Positions 6,247-7,692 of a stretch of DNA of 7,692 nt are shown piece after piece. The notes beneath the pieces were generated by a model. It was not told the DNA's origin and did no database searches. It was given only the letters and a program-made list of their open reading frames with translations. Each line of letters starts with the position of its first letter. Position 1 is the first letter of the stretch. The stretch comes from Desulfurococcales archaeon (GTDB lineage Archaea > Thermoproteota > Thermoprotei_A > Sulfolobales > AG1): assembly GCA_026990885.1 (NCBI GenBank), contig JALXCO010000070.1, forward strand, positions 1-7,692. The letters are read 5' to 3'. Made by a program: the position numbers and the translations under genes.

Positions 6247-6370
6247 GGCAAGCTAGCCCAGCTAATCAAACCGCATCCTGAATAGCAATGCCTAGATGTA
6301 ACTATATGGAACAACAGAGGATAACAGCACAAATTAAACTCCGAATCCGCCAAAGATCACCGAGGTAGAA
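6247..6370. other. Intergenic spacer upstream of hemB
   Basis: These 124 bases hold no gene. A weak AT element (AAATTAAACT, 6331-6340) about 35 bases ahead of hemB is a possible TATA box, and ACTATATGG near 6301 is an alternative. GAGGT at 6362-6366, four bases before the ATG, is the hemB ribosome binding site. The gap suggests hemB starts its own transcript, but read-through from the helical-protein gene is possible because no T-run terminator is present. Confidence 0.35.
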
Positions 6371-7372
6371 ATGTTAGAGCACTCATTCCCCCGTGTACGG
6401 ATGAGAAGACTAAGATCTAGGGAGGGGATACGCGATCTCGCAAGCGAAACATTGGTAAGGCAGGACAAGCTTATACAGCCAATATTTATATCTGTGAAGA
6501 GGCAGGCGGCAGCCAGAGAGCTTGAGGACATGGTTACCCTAACCCCTGAAGAGGTTACTGGCTACATACATAGGCTCATGGATCTGGGAGTAAGATCCTT
6601 CCTCCTGTTCGGGATCCCAGACACAAAAACAAGCGATGCCTCTAACGCATACGATCCTAGAGGTCCCGTACAGCAGGCAATAAAGACCATAAGGAGAGAG
6701 ATCGGGTGGGACCCCGTAATAGCCACAGACATATGTGTATGTTCATACACAGAGCACGGGCACTGCGGGATAGTGAGGGAGACAGCTAGAGGTAAAGTGA
6801 TCGATAACGACGCAACAATAGGAGTTCTAGGAAAGATAGCAGTGTCGCACGCAGAAGCCGGGGCAGATATAGTTGCCCCCTCAGCAATGATGGATGGCCA
6901 GGTTAAGGCTATAAGGGAATCGCTGGACGATGCCGGGTTCACTGACGTAGCTATAATGTCGTACTCAGCTAAATACGCGTCATCCCTATACTCACCCTTT
7001 AGAGACGTCGCACACTCAGCACCCCTATTTGGCGATAGAAGAAGCTACCAGATGGACCCCAGGAACCTGCATGAGGCGTTGAGAGAGATCGAGCTCGACA
7101 TAAGGGAGGGTGCAGACATAGTTATGGTTAAGCCTGCTCTATGGTATCTAGACGTGATATATCTAGCTAAGAGAACCTTCCCCACCCACCCCCTAGCTGC
7201 ATACAACGTTAGCGGGGAATACGCTATGCTGAAGGCGGCTGCGAAGCTGGGATATATAGATGAAAGATCGGCAATGATGGAAATGATAACCTCGATAATG
7301 AGGGCTGGAGCCGATATAGTGATCACTTATCTAGCGGAGAAGATAGCCATGATCCTTAAGGGATACCCATGA
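6371..7372 (+). CDS. hemB: Porphobilinogen synthase (5-aminolevulinate dehydratase)
   Basis: Cytosolic enzyme that joins two 5-aminolevulinate molecules to make porphobilinogen, the first pyrrole of haem, sirohaem and cobalamin synthesis. The 333-residue length is standard. Visible features: LIQPIFI (34-40), FGIPDTKTSDASNAYDP (80-96), the zinc-binding cysteines C122, C124 and C132 in DICVCSYTEHGHCG (120-133), VAPSAMMDGQVKAIR (168-182), the first active-site lysine K201 in SYSAKYAS, and the Schiff-base lysine K254 in GADIVMVKPALWYLD (247-261). The three cysteines mark a zinc-dependent form rather than the magnesium-only type. Trp258 sits where most members have Pro (KPALPYLD). The ATG at 6371 is supported by GAGGT at 6362-6366; Met11 is an alternative. 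Its stop overlaps the hemL start by 4 bases, so the two enzymes of consecutive steps are translationally coupled. Confidence 0.97.
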   Translation: MLEHSFPRVRMRRLRSREGIRDLASETLVRQDKLIQPIFISVKRQAAARELEDMVTLTPEEVTGYIHRLMDLGVRSFLLFGIPDTKTSDASNAYDPRGPVQQAIKTIRREIGWDPVIATDICVCSYTEHGHCGIVRETARGKVIDNDATIGVLGKIAVSHAEAGADIVAPSAMMDGQVKAIRESLDDAGFTDVAIMSYSAKYASSLYSPFRDVAHSAPLFGDRRSYQMDPRNLHEALREIELDIREGADIVMVKPALWYLDVIYLAKRTFPTHPLAAYNVSGEYAMLKAAAKLGYIDERSAMMEMITSIMRAGADIVITYLAEKIAMILKGYP

Positions 7373-7692
7373 AGCCCAGCAACCTCAAGCTGTTTGAGGA
7401 AGCCAAGAGATACCTGCCGAAAGGGGTGAACAGCCCGGTAAGGTACTTCGACCCCTACCCAATAATAGTTGAGAGCGCCACCGGCCCACTAATTACGGAT
7501 CTCGACGGGAGGATATATATAGACTATATAATGGGCTACGGAGCAAACCTATTTGGTCACTCCCCGCAGTGGCTCATCAACGCTATCTCGGAGTCTATAG
7601 AGAACGGGATAACCTATGGCCTGACATCTCGGCTAGAGATCGAGGCGGCTAGAGCTATCAGCGAAACAGTGCCGGGGGTAGATAAGCTTAGA
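7369..7692 (+). CDS. hemL: Glutamate-1-semialdehyde 2,1-aminomutase, N-terminal part
   Basis: PLP enzyme that converts glutamate-1-semialdehyde to 5-aminolevulinate in the C5 tetrapyrrole route, the step just before HemB. Only the first 108 codons are inside the window; the family has about 420-430 residues, so the PLP lysine lies outside. The assignment rests on LFEEAKRYLPKGVNSPVRYF (8-27), whose GVNSPVR is diagnostic, on ITDLDGRIYIDYIMGYGANLFGHSP (42-66), which is the typical aminotransferase-III opening (DxDGxxYIDY...GHxxP), and on YGLTSRLEIEAA. The ATG overlaps the hemB stop as ATGA, with AAGGGA at 7358-7363 as ribosome binding site inside hemB. Other class III aminotransferases share parts of this pattern, but hemB next door and the GVNSPVR motif make HemL nearly certain. 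Confidence 0.95.
   Translation, partial: MKPSNLKLFEEAKRYLPKGVNSPVRYFDPYPIIVESATGPLITDLDGRIYIDYIMGYGANLFGHSPQWLINAISESIENGITYGLTSRLEIEAARAISETVPGVDKLR

Noticed and set aside
6247..6370. Possible small RNA or tRNA in the spacer ahead of hemB
   Set aside because: No cloverleaf, GTTCRANNC T-loop or stable hairpin with GC-rich stem could be found.
6562..6942. Minus-strand frame of 126 codons inside hemB
   Set aside because: Antisense to highly conserved HemB catalytic motifs; the translation has no recognisable feature.
1..7692. Mobile element, CRISPR or defence system
   Set aside because: No transposase, integrase, Cas-like protein, direct-repeat array or terminal inverted repeats were seen on reading both strands.

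Overview
The window looks like chromosomal DNA of a hyperthermophilic or thermophilic crenarchaeote (Thermoproteota); the order cannot be fixed from the sequence. Reasons: a group II chaperonin (thermosome) gene, TATA-box promoters 20-40 bases ahead of starts, GGTG-type ribosome binding sites, very heavy use of AGG/AGA arginine and ATA isoleucine codons, a stand-alone core-type methionine synthase, and tightly packed genes with 4-base overlaps. There are no RNA genes, insertion sequences or CRISPR repeats that I can see. Both ends cut through genes.

Layout. (1) 1-1547, minus: thermosome subunit, missing its C-terminal end beyond base 1. (2) 1548-1749: A-rich intergenic region with the thermosome promoter and a divergent promoter. 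(3) 1750-3172, plus: a two-gene unit, a cysteine-free thioredoxin-fold protein followed by a polytopic membrane protein that I read as a divergent NnrS-like (haem-copper membrane) protein. (4) 3181-4885, minus, converging on the previous unit with only 8 bases between: an OsmC/Ohr-family protein followed, abutting, by a core MetE-like methyltransferase. (5) 4886-5032: compact divergent promoter region with a TGCATGCA palindrome between the two TATA boxes. (6) 5033-6246, plus: single-domain cupin, overlapped by 4 bases by an unrecognised 272-residue helical protein. (7) 6371-7692, plus: hemB, overlapped by 4 bases by hemL, which runs off the window.

The well-understood parts are protein folding (thermosome) and early tetrapyrrole synthesis: HemL makes 5-aminolevulinate from glutamate-1-semialdehyde and HemB condenses two of these to porphobilinogen. 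The OsmC/MetE-like pair suggests thiol or sulfur chemistry around homocysteine/methionine. The least understood parts, and the best candidates for something new, are the redox-dead thioredoxin-fold/NnrS-like pair and the cupin/helical-protein pair. None of these functions is proved by the sequence alone.
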